NCBI GenBank assembly: GCA_949318235.1
Contig: OX439137.1
Location: forward strand, 7,189,872-7,253,871
DNA from: Ecdyonurus torrentis
Lineage: Eukaryota > Arthropoda > Insecta > Ephemeroptera > Heptageniidae
Length of the DNA: 64,000 nucleotides
Direction of reading: 5' to 3'
The position numbers and the translations under genes are program-made. Of the stretch, positions 63,607 through 64,000 are shown in pieces (position 1 is the first letter of the stretch; every line of letters begins with the position of its first letter). A model generated the notes under the pieces. The model ran no database searches. It worked only from the letters and a program-made list of their open reading frames with translations, and was not told the DNA's origin.

Positions 63607-63822
63607 GACACCCAACACGTTTTATTTTCATTTTGACAGTTGAAATAACACGTTTCTGTCATCACAATGTACTGGTAACTGTGATTTGCTGACTCATCAG
63701 CGATATCATCAGGTCACATGATAAGTCAGCCAATCACAGTCACCGGTACATTGTGACATCAGAAACGTGTTTTTTCAACCGTCAAAATGAAAATAAATAC
63801 AAAATCAATGTGTTGGTGTTTA
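63607..63822. mobile_element. Foldback MITE
   Basis: ACACCCAACACG, TTTTCATTTTGACAGTTGAA, ACACGTTTCTG and CACAATGTACTGGTAACTGT at the left are mirrored by ACAGTCACCGGTACATTGTG, CAGAAACGTGT, TTCAACCGTCAAAATGAAAA and TGTGTTGGTGT at the right. A short loop lies around 63,700-63,715. It abuts the 3' tail of the second LINE. Confidence 0.75.
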
Positions 63823-64000
63823 ATTCATGGATAATAAGGTAAGGTAATTATCAATCTAGTATTCTAAATGATAAAAAATAAAAAAATAAAAATAAAAATA
63901 AAAAGAGTTTACAAGGGCTTTAATGGAAGTGTCAAGAACTTCACAATAGCTACTGGACATTACTACTGTTCATTATATTTGGGCACAAAAAAAAAAAAAA

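Noticed and set aside
63695..63725. TCATCAG words (reverse CTGATGA) in the last foldback MITE
   Set aside because: No GAAA segment follows, and the surrounding pairing is that of the MITE arms.

Overview
The window is nuclear DNA of a multicellular animal, almost certainly a marine or aquatic invertebrate. It is strongly AT-rich, full of long poly-A/poly-T tracts and microsatellites, and has intron-containing genes with GT-AG junctions. A nuclear copy of mitochondrial COX1 uses TGA for Trp and reads like a bilaterian COX1. I cannot name the species. No prokaryotic operons, rRNA, tRNA or CRISPR were found.

Host coding content is sparse. Two genes are well supported. (1) On the + strand, the last three exons of a METTL9/DREV-type protein-histidine methyltransferase (30,994-32,961), ending in the diagnostic LPYLCEGDM / DDAVFVLKP tail. 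(2) On the - strand, at least five phase-compatible exons of an unrecognised Ser/Pro-rich then Gln-rich protein (61,684 down to 53,550) with a run of about 42 glutamines. A possible single exon lies at 11,338-11,537 (-).

Most of the rest is mobile DNA and its debris. 0-12 kb: an ATTC satellite, a TIR element with a GC-richer core, a 4.4 kb near-perfect palindrome (2,679-7,105, TAA target duplication), and a 1.35 kb TIR element with repeated subterminal motifs (9,030-10,379). 12-30 kb: AT-rich DNA with a ~300 bp MITE family (seven copies in the window), a TGACGTCA-bearing inverted repeat, and a dispersed GCATAAATTATGC motif family. 30-38 kb: METTL9, a 1 kb element with 33-bp terminal repeats, and a pLTR relic. 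38-53 kb: MITE clusters, a tandemly duplicated COX1 NUMT, Tc1-like short elements and nested foldback elements. 53-64 kb: the Q-rich gene, whose introns and upstream flank hold a non-LTR retrotransposon (54,381-56,851), several foldback MITEs, and a second copy of the LINE split by a 33-bp-repeat element.

The most striking signal is at 58.5-59.8 kb: two inverted Penelope-like pLTR (or retrozyme-like) copies, each with a complete type I hammerhead self-cleaving ribozyme and a TATA-type promoter, bounded by a 15-bp target duplication. The second notable system is a set of transposon-like elements whose ends are built from phased 33-bp GC-rich repeats. One of them sits cleanly inside a LINE reading frame, so its target-site duplication (ATTT) can be read directly.

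All boundaries were read by eye; no similarity search or folding program was run.
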